A DNA stretch of 64,000 nt from Himantopus leucocephalus (Eukaryota; Chordata; Aves; Charadriiformes; Recurvirostridae), in the NCBI GenBank assembly GCA_003993805.1, contig RSEF01000001.1:212379022-212443021 (forward strand). The letters are read 5' to 3'. A program made the position numbers and the translations under genes. The notes below the pieces were generated by a model. It was not told where the DNA came from, searched no databases, and saw only the letters and a program-made list of their open reading frames with translations. Of this stretch, positions 1-12,239 are shown piece after piece. Positions within the stretch are counted from its first letter, which is position 1; every line of letters starts with the position of its first letter.

Positions 1-3000
1 AGCTCTGTGAGTACATAAGCATCTCACTTGCAATTACACTAGTTTAGATTTGTGTAGACCCTTTACTCATAAGTGGAGGAAATCCAGCTCTTTTCCCATT
101 CTGGAAACATGAGAATGTCTGTCCAGGAACCCATTCACAACTGTAGGCCAGTGGAGAAAGTAACATTCCTAAAAATTTCCAGGTTTTTAAGAGAGGGAGG
201 GAGAAAAAAGTGGATTTCTAGTCAACCTGACTAACCCAGAGTGCTGAGCAAGTCTCCCTGCCTCCCCAGGTGTACTGGTGTAGAGCTTGAGTATTGCTGG
301 TGACACCAGGCTATGTATGGATGCATTCAACAGCAGACAGTAAGATCGCACCTGTTAGCAAAACTTTGAAATGGAAAACAGGCCTTGATCAGAGCATTGT
401 CTTCTTGCTTTACGAATAATGTTTTTTTCACAGAGCAACATGGTTTTGAGGTTTGTGTTAATTAGTACTATTAAAAATGAACAGTAAGCAGAGATAATAC
501 AAGGTAATTTTTTTCCTGAGGACCTACTAAATAAGACTTATGTTTACAGTAATTCATGAAAGGCAAATAATATTTATACATGGCAATGCAGGAATTTCAG
601 TAGAATAGAAAACATATTTTATTTACTCGGACAGAAAACACAGAAATAGATAGAATCACAGAACAAAGTAAGTTGGGTCCCTTAAATTCTCCCCATATAT
701 GATATACTCCAGCCCCTGACCCTCTTAATGGCTCCCTTCTGACTTCTCTCCAGTTTGCTCATCCCTCTCTCTTGTATGAGTAAATATACTTAAAACAATT
801 ACATGAAACCACAATTCCCGATAGCAAATCATGCACTGGAGGTGGAATCCATAGGATCCAAATATAAATTCATGGCTGAGATTATCGTCTGGAATCCTTA
901 ATGGCCACTGAAGACCAATAAGCTCTTCTCAGCTGCTGTCCTTCTAAAGCGAACATTAACAATAGGTTAGATGACTTTGCATCCCAGATCCCTTCACTGA
1001 ACATAAAGAAGCCAAGGATGACTGGCTCAGGTGGAGGCACTGCCACTGCAGATATCTGAGGGAAGATGACAGGAATCCTTCCCCCCACGAGTTCATTTTG
1101 GTCTTTGCTGGGAAGGAAACACAAGGCACACAGTTTTGCACTGGAAGCCCTGCAGGCAGCAGCCCCTGTACTCTGGGTGTTAATCTTTGACCACAAGATG
1201 CACAGAAAATGGTAACCCTGCTTTGCTCTAAGTGGGCTGGTGAATGGCAGGCACTTGGTCTCCTTACTCCCTGTCAATTCACATCTAACATGAAGTACCA
1301 TGTTTAAGTCTCCCTAACAATTTCGAGGAGAAATCCTTCCTGCTTCTGTTTAGGCAGTGCTAACCCCCCAACTGCTGGGTTACAGACAGACGGGTCTCAG
1401 GGAGACCCCATGAAGTTACTGAAGACAACAGGAGTGACCTAATGGATTTAACAAAAGCAGCACACCACCTTTTATGTGTATTAAGACTGAATTACTTGTG
1501 CTGCTTACTCACGTGTTTTTTAAAGATATGATCACCATATAGCATTGTGTTACCAGTAATTAATGCATTTAATTTCCTATGGTTTTTTAAATAAAATAAA
1601 TCCCTTAAAGTGGCTTGGAAAAAAGTCTCTTTTCACAGTTTCTCTTTTTTACTTGCCATATAAATGGCCTGGCAAACACTCCCACATAACTGCTCAGTAG
1701 GTTGTGGCAGGCAGCTGCCTTCTCTGCTTGGCCAGTTTACAGCAGCATTTTTCCCTTGAGAGCAATGCATGACACGTCTGAACAAGCCAAGAACTAGCCA
1801 AGTGGGACAGCTGGAATTAGCTTCTGTGCAGCTGGTTCTTTGTACCTTCTTTCTTCACTTAGGCAATCACTTCAGAGTAGCTGTGTCCACAGAGCTCGGT
1901 GGGTTTACCCCTAGCTTGTCCTGGAGAAGATCTCCCATGGGAGGTGTTTGTGGCTGTCCATCAGCTCTAGTGGGAGCTCAGGTGTGTTGTAGAACATTAT
2001 TCCAGGGATGCTGGAAACTAAAAGTCCTATCAAACTGGCAGTGGACTTACAATTCACATGCCTGTGAATTAAGACTCCCTCAACTGGCTTGCATGTGATG
2101 GTCCCTGGCCATACCTCACCTATAAGCAACATGGCAGTGGTCTTCGGGACACTGTAGGGTTTTCCCTGCCAGGGCTGGTCACCACATCTCCGTGTCTGGC
2201 TCATTGAGTCCTATAAGGAGCCCTACGAGACGACCTTTCCTTCATCCCAGAACCAAGGGGCATGAGGGTTTCATGTGCTGGAAGGAACAAATTAAATAGT
2301 CTCTGGAAGCCTAGAAAAGCAAGTTTAACTGGGGATATGAGTTAAATATATAGCCTCATTACTGCTGGGGAGAACATAGATCTAAAGAGTTAAACTAAGA
2401 AAGGAAGAACTCGATGTTCACTTGCTGTTACATTTTGCTTGCTGCCTCCTCTCCTACAAAACCATGTTTCTCCCTGCAGCCAGGAGCCCGTCCTCCGGCA
2501 GGCTGATGTGCCATTTGGAAAAAGCTTTCTTCCTTACAGCATACGGCTGCTGGCTGAGAAGAGGTGGGGGGTTTCTAAATTGCTCTCTCTGAACCTGAGA
2601 GAAAGTCACAGTCATCGCACTGATTTTTTCCCCCATTGCATGATAAGAGTGGGCGTAAGCAGGACGAAAAAGGGAAGCAGGAAGGTTGTTACCAGCAGGG
2701 AAAAAGCTTTGATCTGAAAATGGAGATGCTCGTTAAGTTTGCAGACAGGAAGGACCTTCCCTGCACATCCAGTTGACTGGTCCCTTGGGTACTGCACGAG
2801 CCCCCATGTTTCTGAAAGGCTGGAAATGCCACAGCCAGCCACCTAACTCTGATTTTCATGTTATTTTGCATTACAGATGTTTCTGTGGAAATAAAGAAAA
2901 AGCTTCTGTGTGAAAAAACTCCAGGTCCAGTGAAATCACTAGAGCTGTGGTTTTGGTGTCTGCTCCTTCTCATTTTTTTCTTATTAGATGTTACCTCCTT

Positions 3001-5499
3001 AGTTCTAGACCATGATGGTTTCTGCTGCTGTGTGACCTTATTCACTGGCTGCAGTGCAGTGTTCATGGGGGGAGGAGGTTTCCACCATGTTGGACTGGAT
3101 ACGCTACAAGTTTACACAACCTGTTACTATAATACATGGAAGGAAGAAATAGCTTATTTTTGGCCCAAGTTAAGGGGACAACCAGGGGTTGTGCTTCTCT
3201 TTTGACAGGACACTTATGTGCAATTTGACCTGTTTGCCATCTCAATTCTTATCTTTTCCATCCTAAGAGAAATACTGATGCCATTTCCCATGCCTGACTC
3301 TGGACATTAAACAGAGGCAAGAGTTTTAAATCATTTAGTCTTGAGTGTTCTCCGAACCGGTCTTGCTTCCTCGTATACTGCTCTGCTCCATCTCACTATA
3401 CCAGTGAGCTTTGCTGAACTGTTGTGCTACTTCTGCTGCCACTAATATTTCCCTGAGATTGTGTCAAAATCTATTGGGAAAGGTGGAAAAGAAGAGCTCC
3501 TCCACAAGCAGGGAATATAGAAATAGAAAAATAAATAGGAAACTGTCTAAAGTAATGGACTCATCCATTCTAGGAAAAGAACTTGGGTATTCTTGGGGGA
3601 AGANATTTTTGGGGGAACAAACACTTCTAATGTTGACTTGATATTTTGCCTTTCCACAGCTTAACTTCTGTTTCAAGAACGTTGAGAAAGGGTATTTCTG
3701 CCCCGGCTGGTGGGCTTGGTTCAAACACTGCTCCGAGTCCTACATGATTTAATGGGATACCATGCTGCAGGCAGCATCCCTCCTCCCTGGCAGCGCAAGG
3801 TGCGCTCCTGGCTGCGCCGTGGCAGGACGTTCAAAGAGCTCTGGAAGGAACATCTCCCCTTCTTTCCACACTGCAGCCAGGCTAGCTGTGCTTCAGTCCA
3901 GCCCAGCTGGGGCAGCCTGGGCTGTGGAGTTGAATAGATGTGTTGAAGGAGAAGTAATTGGGGTATTCCTGAATGTAACCTCCTGAGCAGACTGAGTATT
4001 GTGCCTAGCACAATGATAGCTCTTTTCGGGGGCAGTGCTTACACAGCCAAGACTTCCCACTTGAATTTGTCCCAGCTGGTCCCAGATGCCAGTGCCACGA
4101 TGCTGGAGGATGGAGATGCCCACGGCAGGAGACAAATCTGTCCTGCTGCACTGAGGAGTGGGCTGCTGCTCTATGCACCCGTCCCTCGTACCCCCACTAA
4201 ACAGCTAACGCAGGACAGCTGGATTGTTCCCTGAAATTGTCTCAGTCAGTGGAGCCCACTGCCTAGATGGCCACATGATGCAATGATACCTTTTGCATCA
4301 TTTGAGGCTGTGGATTTAATTAGGCAACGGCCTTAGCGTACACACTCCAGCTTAGCAAGTCTTGGCAAGAGAGCTCTGCAGTGCAAGTAGGGGCCCCTAC
4401 GGAGGAATTGCTATGTAATAATGAAATGAATTTGAAGAGTCCAAAAAAGTAGCATTTTCTGCAATCCTGTACACAGAGGGGCAATGAAACGCTACATTCC
4501 TTGCAGAACTGATGTGTCTTATCTTGTTCCCTCCTTTGAAAGTAGGAGAAAAATCAAGAAATAGTCAACACAGCTGGGCTTTTGTTTTTGTTTACTTGGA
4601 AAACTTGTTTTAACCATCAACTTTAGCAAATTTTGGCAGTTACAAACCTGTACACTTTTTTTTTTTGTTATTTAGTTTTTATAGCAAAAGAACACAAGAC
4701 AATACTGCCAACAGCAATTATGAAGGAACAATTAGTTTTCGGATGAAGGGCTATACCCACTCAAAGTGATAAACCTTCCCTTTTGCATAAGGTTGAATTT
4801 GTTGTCATTGGAGAAATGACATCTCTTAATACCTACTTGAAATGGCATAAAATCATATCTCTAGTTTTTTGTGCAAAACACATTCATTTAAAAAAAGTCA
4901 ATAAAAAACATCTTCTTAAAAACAGAAAAAAGTTAAACAAAAAGAGCTGAACCCAAAGGAAAGTTACAGTACATTTTGAAATGATTAAAAAGTTTTCAAA
5001 TCTAAAACTTTTTTGTATTTTTGCTGTTACCTTAAAAGTTTAAACCAACTTTGATGACTCTTTAGAATTATATCAAACAAACAAACAAACAGAAAAAATT
5101 AAAGCAACCTGATTGGCATCAAATATCTACAAAAGCCTGGTAATTTGAAACCATTATATACATTATTTTATAAACTTCTTTTTAAACACCAAAACATACA
5201 TCTTTTACAAACCAGCCTGCTTGCAACAGGTAAAATTTACAAGACAATCTTTTCCGATACAGTGCTTTAAAGAGAACTGCTTTCACTCCTAAACTTCTTT
5301 GTCACCTCCTGAAAATCGGCAGTATGGGCTCTTTGCATTGTTAAATATTAGCGATTCAGGTATTCCTATGACAGAAGAATGCTACAGTTCTGAGGGCTCC
5401 AATCTCTTTCCGTAATACAGTTCAAGTGCACTCTTAACACTGGTAAAGATTACTTATGGCCTTTGTGTAATGCGACATATTTGCAATTATTGCTTTTCA
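1..5499. other. Intergenic DNA downstream of FAT3
   Basis: No coding exon, RNA gene or promoter is recognisable on either strand. Short open frames here have no domain or family resemblance. It contains a decayed CR1 fragment at 652-775, a single N at 3604 with near-duplicate flanks, and a 9-bp inverted repeat at 4275-4301. From 4600 to 5200 it is AT-rich with a poly-T run and a short CAAA microsatellite at 5074-5090. Part of 4600-5499 could still belong to the FAT3 3' UTR. Confidence 0.6.
652..775 (-). mobile_element. Decayed CR1 LINE fragment
   Basis: The plus strand reads agaatcacagaac, then aagttgggtcccttaaa, and later ctccagcccctgacc and ctctccagtttgctca. These are recognisable, diverged pieces of an antisense CR1 3' region, so the element is oriented like FAT3. 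Divergence is high and the boundaries are approximate. Confidence 0.55.
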
Positions 5500-6600
5500 T
5501 TATTACATAAAGAAATGAATTTAATTTCATTTCCTCCCCATCCGCCCATCCCTGGGATGATGCAGCTAATTTACTAACTGAATGGCCCTTCTGATAATGG
5601 AGGTGTTAAATGTCAAGTTTATGAAACACAGGCTAAATGCCATGGATAATGGGCAATAGTCTAAATTTCTAAGGCTCAAATCACAGTTTGGTGCATTGAG
5701 AGGAATAGAGATGCAAACAGGCAAAAAGCACAGATTTACTGCATGGTAAATGATGGTAAACTATCAGAGAATGAACCTGAAGATGTAGCTCTCTCGTTGG
5801 AAACCTATGAAATGTCCATTATTAATCAGTGAGTAGCTCCAAAAAATACCAACACACCACAGATGTACTTTCACTACTGGTTTTAAATATGGTTTTCTCC
5901 ATTATTTAGCATGCTACCTTTTCAAATGAAGCTTAGCAGAACTGGCCCAGGGCACCGCAACTCTCTCTCCCATGACTGCAATTATTATCAGCTGTAAGGA
6001 TACACTATACCATTCATTTAGCTTTTTCAAGCAGGAGCCTGATGAGGAGTAAAGCTGTTCTTAACCATTTGTCCTGTCCAGCCCACATTTCTCTTTACAA
6101 TGGAATTTATATTGAGCCAAGAGCAACAATTTTTATTTCATATTCTCAAAGTTGACCACCTGCCTGGCTCGCAGAGACAACAGGCTGCTGCCTCCCCAGT
6201 AACCACCATTTCAGTGGCATGCAGTCCCTCACTGTGCTGTATTCAGTCTGAGTTTCTAACTGGAGAGGGTACCAGTACATCAAGGCTAGCACTACTTCAG
6301 ACCACACTAGAGAATTTAGGAAGAGGGAGAAAAAGATGCTGAGGACCAAAATTTAACTTGTCTGTGGGACACGCGGAGAGGGAGAACTCACTTGAGAGAT
6401 GGAGCACACAACTTTCTGACTTCAGGAAAACAGTAGCAGTAAGACACCTTTGACTCCTTCCAGCCTTGTACTGCAACTATAGGCTAAGAAAACCCGTGGG
6501 ATAATTCAGGATCAAAGATGTTACCCAGCTTTAGGAAAATAGCTTGACTGCCTGGAAATCACAGCACTGTAATGCATCTCTGCATTGCAACATCTTCCTG

Positions 6601-6649
6601 GTTGCCTTCATATGCTGTGTCCTATAGGAGGTTCCTATAGGAAGGCAAC
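6601..6649. repeat. Nested inverted repeat in the probable FAT3 3' UTR
   Basis: The outer arms gttgccttc (6601-6609) and gaaggcaac (6641-6649) are perfect complements. Inside, the self-complementary decamer tcctatagga occurs twice (6620-6629 and 6633-6642), overlapping the right outer arm by two bases. Confidence 0.85.
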
Positions 6650-6795
6650 TTTACGGTGGTCTTCTAGCGGGGCTGTCCATTTGGCCCCATGGGAGGGAAG
6701 GGATGCTGTGGCTCCTTGGTGTCACCTTTGGCCCTTTGCCCTGCTATAAGATATTGGCTCAGGACAGCAATCGCATCCAGTATCTATGGTTTGGG

Positions 6796-6822
6796 GGTGG
6801 TGGTGGTGGTGTTTTTTTTTTT
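6796..6822. repeat. (GGT)n followed by poly-T
   Basis: Five GGT units are followed by a run of 11 T, within the probable 3' UTR (plus-strand view). Confidence 0.85.
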
Positions 6823-9800
6823 CTAATAGGATGTTTATAATACAAAGGCAAAATAATTAACATATTTAAGAAAGTTACATAAGCCTAATTTTTCCTTTTG
6901 CACAAGGCCACTAATGTGGCAGCATAAATTATGTTGTCAGTCACTTCAAGGCTCTTTCCATTGCCAAAGTTATCCAAAAGGCTGTCAATGTGCATCACAT
7001 TCTCCACCTGATCAAAACAAAGACAACAAGCACCCTTTTACTCAGACTCATACACCCTTGGCAAAGTCAGTGGTTTCTGATACAAGCATGTATTTGCATT
7101 TTAAAAAGTTGCTTTTTTCTTTTGTTGTTTCTTTACAAAAAGCAAAGACTGTCTTGATCCTAAGAGTTATAATCCACTGATTCTCAAAAGTACTTTATTA
7201 AGTCTCTGAAACCTCTCCCACAAATGATGCCGAAAGAAAATACCGTGTAGTGGAGCCATCTACAGGAATGTGAGTTGAAATACAGACACACAGGATAAGC
7301 AGAGATGTGAGGGGAAGCTCTAACAGAACCAGGGAGCTGGCAATGACAGCAGCAGCAATATAAAAATCACTATATGGAAGAAAAAGAATTATATATTGGG
7401 TGGAATAACATGAACGCTAATTCTTACATTAGGTTATGAATGTGTTGTTATCTTCCAGGTTAGAAGATTACGGCTTGTCCATGTAGAGCAGTGATTTAAA
7501 AGAAAATTAAATTGTTTGGATTAACAAGAGAGATGTTAATATGAAAATCTTATTCCCTAAGAGGTATTTCACCTCAAGATCTGCATTCAGGTCTTATCAC
7601 TATCAAAAAGAGCCAGAACAAAACCAGAAAGGCCACAGAAGTACCAATATTCACAGAGGGGCATCTATTTGAAGATGGATTGGGCCTATTTGATTTGGAG
7701 GGGAGGAGATATTGAGGTATAGAAATCATGAGCAGGACAGAGAAGGCTGAACGGGTGATCCTTGGCACCTTCCCAACAGCACTTTAATAAGTAGGCGTTC
7801 AGTGAAATGAAATGGCAACAACATCAAAACAGAAAAAGTACTATACATTGTATTTATGCGTATTTTACTAGTAAAACTCACTACCAACAAGATATTACTG
7901 AGGCAACAAGCTCGGTAAGAAACATTGATTTTTTTTTGTATGGCAATTGCTAGGCTCCCATGGTGTTCTCCCTCCTGACACATTTGATATGTCCCAGTAA
8001 AATTTTGATATCGCTGTCCCAGGCTTACTCAAGAATTTTCACTACAGAAAACAGATGACAAGTACAGTTCATAACTAGCTGGGGGCTAAAACAGAACTAA
8101 TTGCATAATGGATAATAATGTCTCACAGCAAAACTGAGTAGGAGCAAACCCCATGTAAACTGCAGCTCGATGCTAAGAGAGTATTACATTCTCAGAAAGT
8201 CATACCGGCTTTAAAAGAGCAGATAGATTTGCAGCTTTGTTTTTCAAACTGAGATGTTCCTACTCTTGAAGAGACAACAATCTAATTGCATCTGCTTTCC
8301 TGCAACATAGACTTCATGAACAATTCAAGTCATCCTCTGTCTGTGCCTCTAGGCTTGCCAAACCATTTCATGGCTTATTGGCAAATCCCTCCGTTCCTTG
8401 CAATCGCGATACAAATTTCCATTTTTTTATTCTTCTTGAAAACACGGGGATAATAGCAGGGAAAAGGGGTTGAAACGTACCATGAACACATTCAGAATAT
8501 ATCACTGTTACAGAAGCATGTTTACTTTGAGAAGACCAAGTGACATTCATAAATTCAATGGACAGGAACTATTTGCAGACAAGTACTTGCTAATACTTGT
8601 ATGTGCAGTACGTGGTCTTTGCAGAAGTTCACTCAATTTATTCATGTACCTGTATAATGAGCTGTTTTCTAGTGAAGAATTGCTGCATGATCCCAAAGAA
8701 AATATCTACACCAGTCTTTCGTAGCTATATAAGCTATTGGAGGCACGCAGCAATATATTGTACCTACACTGAGAATTTTAGAAATCCTGTTTTATTAAAA
8801 GTGTTACAAGCTGCAATTATTTAAATTACATATATAAATTACAAATAGTTTCTTTTTGTTGGGGGCAATTTGTGAATAAACACGTCCTGAATGTCAAGAA
8901 ATGGCCCACAATTTAATTTTGAGTGAAAATCAAGTCAGTCAAAAACATGTTGCCCTGGAATATAACTGCTGAAACTATTCAGTTAAGATGTCTGACCAAG
9001 AGACAGGACACAGGAAGCAGCAAAGGAAAACTGTTAATGAATCTGTTCATCTATAACAATGATTCATGTATTCAATAGCTTTTGAGAATGACTGAATTAT
9101 GCCATGGAAGGAACAGATGAAACCCCAGCAGTAATGCAGCCTGCAGACTCACATTCACTGTATAAGGTATTCAGATGCTGTAAAATGCAGTGGTAAAAAC
9201 ATTTTCGTAGCACCGAGCAACGGGTATAATCTCCTTTAATACGCTGAGTGAAAATCCCCTATTTCCATATTGCACTTAGCTGCTCAGGCCAAAACAGCGT
9301 GAAAGGCCATTTACTCCAATCAGGCTGAGGGAAGCGTAAAAGCATACTGATGCCGTGGTTTTCCTCATCCCGCAGCCATATTCTGAAGTCTGCAAACAAC
9401 CTTTGGAAGTCCTCAAATCCTACTAAATCACACATCCAGCGGAAAATCTAGGGCCGGATCTTTGGCCGCAGCCCATCCGTGCAGTCCCACCGACTGAGCC
9501 AGTTTACAGCAGCTGAGAACTCATCCCGTAAGCTCTAAGGATGGACGTTTGTCAAATGACATTAAGCTAATGATTTGAGGTTACAGCAGCATTATATGCC
9601 ACTCAATTGCAACTAATTTTACTGCAATAATTGTAGCACGATGACTGCTGTTAAAGAGGTGATTGCCCAAGCAAGGAATTTCAAAAAAATCAGCAGTGCT
9701 TTGTAGATACAAGATACGTGTTCACATTGCATACAGAAGTCAAGGGAGGATGTGCATACGCAGCTGGGGCAAAACTGCGCCAGAACTGAGCCAAACTCTG

Positions 9801-10521
9801 ACATTTCTAGGAGTCCTCAGGGGTGAAGTTACGCACAAGCACCTGACACCAGGTTTTAAAAAATGGCAACCAAAGTTGGCCACTTTGGAGTAAATATACG
9901 CTGTATATATGTTGCTCTATATGCACGCAAAGTAGAATGAAATGCTATGTAACAAACAAAAGTATAGATAAATATTTATGGACAAATGACTGGTCGCTTG
10001 TCTTTGATAGGTCAATTTGTAAATGCTGTTTTTTCAGCCATCTGACGTGTTGTACACAGCAGCCTCAGCAATCAATTGCTTTCACTCTTTTGCTGACACA
10101 AAATTTCATGCAACAGTGCATCTTGGAATGATCCATACCAGTTCCTTAACACTGTGGGGAAATCATAACACTGTAACACTTTTAATAATACAAACAAAAA
10201 AAAATAATCAAACTTTGGGGGAGAGAAAGAAATTATTTAGCAATTATTGTTTCCCCCTGCCTCAAAAGCTGAGTTTTACTCCTGGTAATAAATAGAAGAA
10301 GGTACATACTCTCCAGATTGTCTGTAACAATTTTGCGATGTATAACACTTAACACAGTTGGTCTCTTCGTGTCTGCACATACAGTATCATTTCTGAACAA
10401 GTTAATAATGGGTTATACTGTATTTTTACCTTGCCCAATATATATAGATACACCTTCATCAAAATTTCTTCTCAATATTTATACTATTAATTGGACCAAA
10501 TGACAAAAAAACCCCAAAAAT

Positions 10522-10562
10522 AAAAGAAGAGGAAGAGGAGGAAGAAGAAGAAGAAGAGGGGA
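10522..10562. repeat. (GAA)n / purine tract just after the FAT3 stop codon
   Basis: The plus strand is an uninterrupted purine run of GAA and GGA units. The transcript therefore carries a CUU/CCU pyrimidine tract within about 50 nt of the stop codon. It is probably a microsatellite. A role as a polypyrimidine-tract protein site is possible but not shown. Confidence 0.8.
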
Positions 10563-10569
10563 GCTTCCT

Positions 10570-11189
10570 TTACACTTGTGTTTGATGCTGGGTCTCCACA
10601 AATGGAATGTGAACATTTTCTAGGTTGAGTTCCTCCACGCTTTCATAGTCACTCATGGCTACTTCGGAGTCATCAAAGCCGCAGCTGGCTGAGACGTCAG
10701 AGGAGGAGGCATCTAGAGAGTTGTGCAAGGATAAGGGCATCTTACCTGCACTAACGTTTTCTGTGTTCTGGCTCGGGCCAACAGCAAAAGTACTAAATTC
10801 ATTCCCAGTCTGAGACCCTGCGGTGTCCGTCTCATTGGGGAACTGGTGAGGAGGGAGGTATTGGCTAGGGTGGAAGTGCGGCCGTCGCCTGCAATCGGGA
10901 CTGAGCGTACTTGCCATTGAGACCGGCTGCGAGGGAGGGAGGGTTTCATAGTGGTCCGGATAATCCTCTGGAAGAGGAGGTGGTAACTGGTCCTGGCTTA
11001 AAAACTCCTCTTCGTGAGGAGGGGGGTAGTCGCTGTCAATGTCGTAGCCACCAAGGTAGTAATCTGTTTCCAGCTCTCTGGTACTGCCGTGATGAGCCGA
11101 GCCTCCATCTGCCGTCTCAACGTTGGGCACTTCCTCGATGTCGGACAAGCGAGCACTTGGCATCCAGTCAGAGGTATCCCAATGATACG
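10570..11189 (-). CDS. FAT3: FAT3 last coding exon: distal cytoplasmic tail with PDZ ligand
   Basis: This 620-nt terminal coding exon (phase 1 in) encodes fragment residues 1223-1427 and a TAA stop at 10570-10572. The acceptor is tttcctgctgcag. It starts [10 protein letters not shown]. It contains acidic, tyrosine-rich segments ([19 protein letters not shown]), the proline run [15 protein letters not shown] (a candidate EVH1 or SH3 ligand), and ends ETQHQTQV. The final TQV fits a class I PDZ ligand (S/T-x-V). FAT-family tails link to actin regulators through such motifs. The specific partners here are inference. Confidence 0.97.
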
Positions 11190-11803
11190 CTGCAGCAGGA
11201 AAGAGAATCACAGCGCTCCGTTAGGATGGGGCCACTAATGAGAATGAAGTGTCCTGCATGCACGCGCCTCTCAGTCCTCACAGCACGTTTGAATCACAGC
11301 ATGCGCCACAGGCCATCGACACAGGTCAGCCATGCTCTGACCGGAGGGGCAGGGGAGGAGAATAAATTGTATTATGATGCTAATGCAAACAAGCAAAGAA
11401 ACAAAACACGGCCACTCTCAGGCACTTTGCTTTTTAAGATGCTACTAGATTCTATTAGAAGCTATGAGTCCAAGAAATCGAAATGACAAAATCTCTGAAT
11501 TAATGCTTTTCGCTATTATTTGAAAAAATCTAAAATGCATGCTTATGATATCACATCTAGTCTCCCCTTCCACCTCCAATGACTTTGTTTCAAGAAAGAA
11601 AGTGTGCAAGCAAATAATCTGATCGACTGAAAACTGGATCCTGAAATAAAAAAAGTGGCTGGCCATTCTCATGCAGCATTTGAACCCAACAGAGTTCAAG
11701 CAAAAGAGGACACATGAAGCAGTTCAAGAAAAAAACAGATCAAGTTGGTGCCCTGCCCACCCCAGCCCCGTCCAACAGGCAGAAAGCGTCTCAGAAAAAT
11801 CAC
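11190..11803 (-). other. FAT3: FAT3 intron between the 36-nt microexon and the last exon
   Basis: This 614-bp intron carries five sense-strand GCAUG pentamers, seen as CATGC on the plus strand at 11257, 11300, 11331, 11538 and 11670. The first and last are full UGCAUG. No repeat was recognised. Confidence 0.85.
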
Positions 11804-11839
11804 CTCTGTTGTAGTTCTGTCCTTGATCCATAACAGACA
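11804..11839 (-). CDS. FAT3: FAT3 microexon: cytoplasmic tail, 36 nt
   Basis: This 36-nt, phase 1-1 microexon encodes SVMDQGQNYNR plus split codons, making V-SVMDQGQNYNR-A in the protein. The acceptor is gtatctgacag and the donor AGAG/gtgatt. The peptide matches the FAT3 tail as I know it. Its size, symmetric phase and place in a cytoplasmic region are typical of neuronal cassette microexons. Several GCAUG motifs lie on the sense strand on both sides (see findings). Whether it is optional in this species is inference. Confidence 0.92.
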
Positions 11840-12239
11840 CTGTCAGATACAAAGTGAAAAGTAAAAACTGGTAACTCAGAGCTTGTTACCAGCATAGTAT
11901 CACACGTGAAAATACAAAACTCTGCATGCATATTTCTAAAGTACAGCTGCCTTGGTGTCGTTTTAATAGGATTTTTAATAGTTCTTTATTTTAGCATACA
12001 AGATAAGCTTGCCCGGTCAAATGCAGACATACATAAAGAAATGATTATGTCATGTGTATTATATTCCTTTTCTATCATATCTTAATTATTTACCCTCACT
12101 GAACAGATACGGAATTACATTAGAGCTGGAATTCTTAATACAAAAAGGGCTATCAACCATCTCTATGGTTTATAATTGCAAAGTACATTTCTCTCTCACT
12201 TGTTCACTTTGAAACAGAAAAATAAGAATCTACCATTCT

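Larger units (their letters stand above)
5500..10569 (-). other. FAT3: Probable FAT3 3' UTR (distal end unresolved)
   Basis: No open frame in this 5-kb AT-rich stretch looks coding. FAT3 in mammals has a 3' UTR of several kilobases (remembered), which would reach about this far. Sense-strand AATAAA hexamers, seen as TTTATT on the plus strand, lie at 8791-8796, 8637-8642, 7194-7199 and 6132-6137. A variant ATTAAA lies at 5520-5525. Any of these could end the transcript. A CU-rich tract follows the stop directly (10522-10562), and a nested inverted repeat sits at 6601-6649. The lower boundary given is only the most distal hexamer. Confidence 0.45.

Noticed and set aside
882..1301. 139-codon minus-strand open frame
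   Set aside because: It has no domain, signal or family resemblance, and its composition is that of intergenic DNA. It is taken as chance.
1..5499. A neighbouring gene downstream of FAT3 (for example a melatonin receptor, which lies near FAT3 in mammals)
   Set aside because: No seven-helix receptor or other exon could be read on either strand here.
10911..11486. 191-codon plus-strand open frame
   Set aside because: It is antisense to the last FAT3 coding exon and its open length follows from that exon's GC-rich codons.
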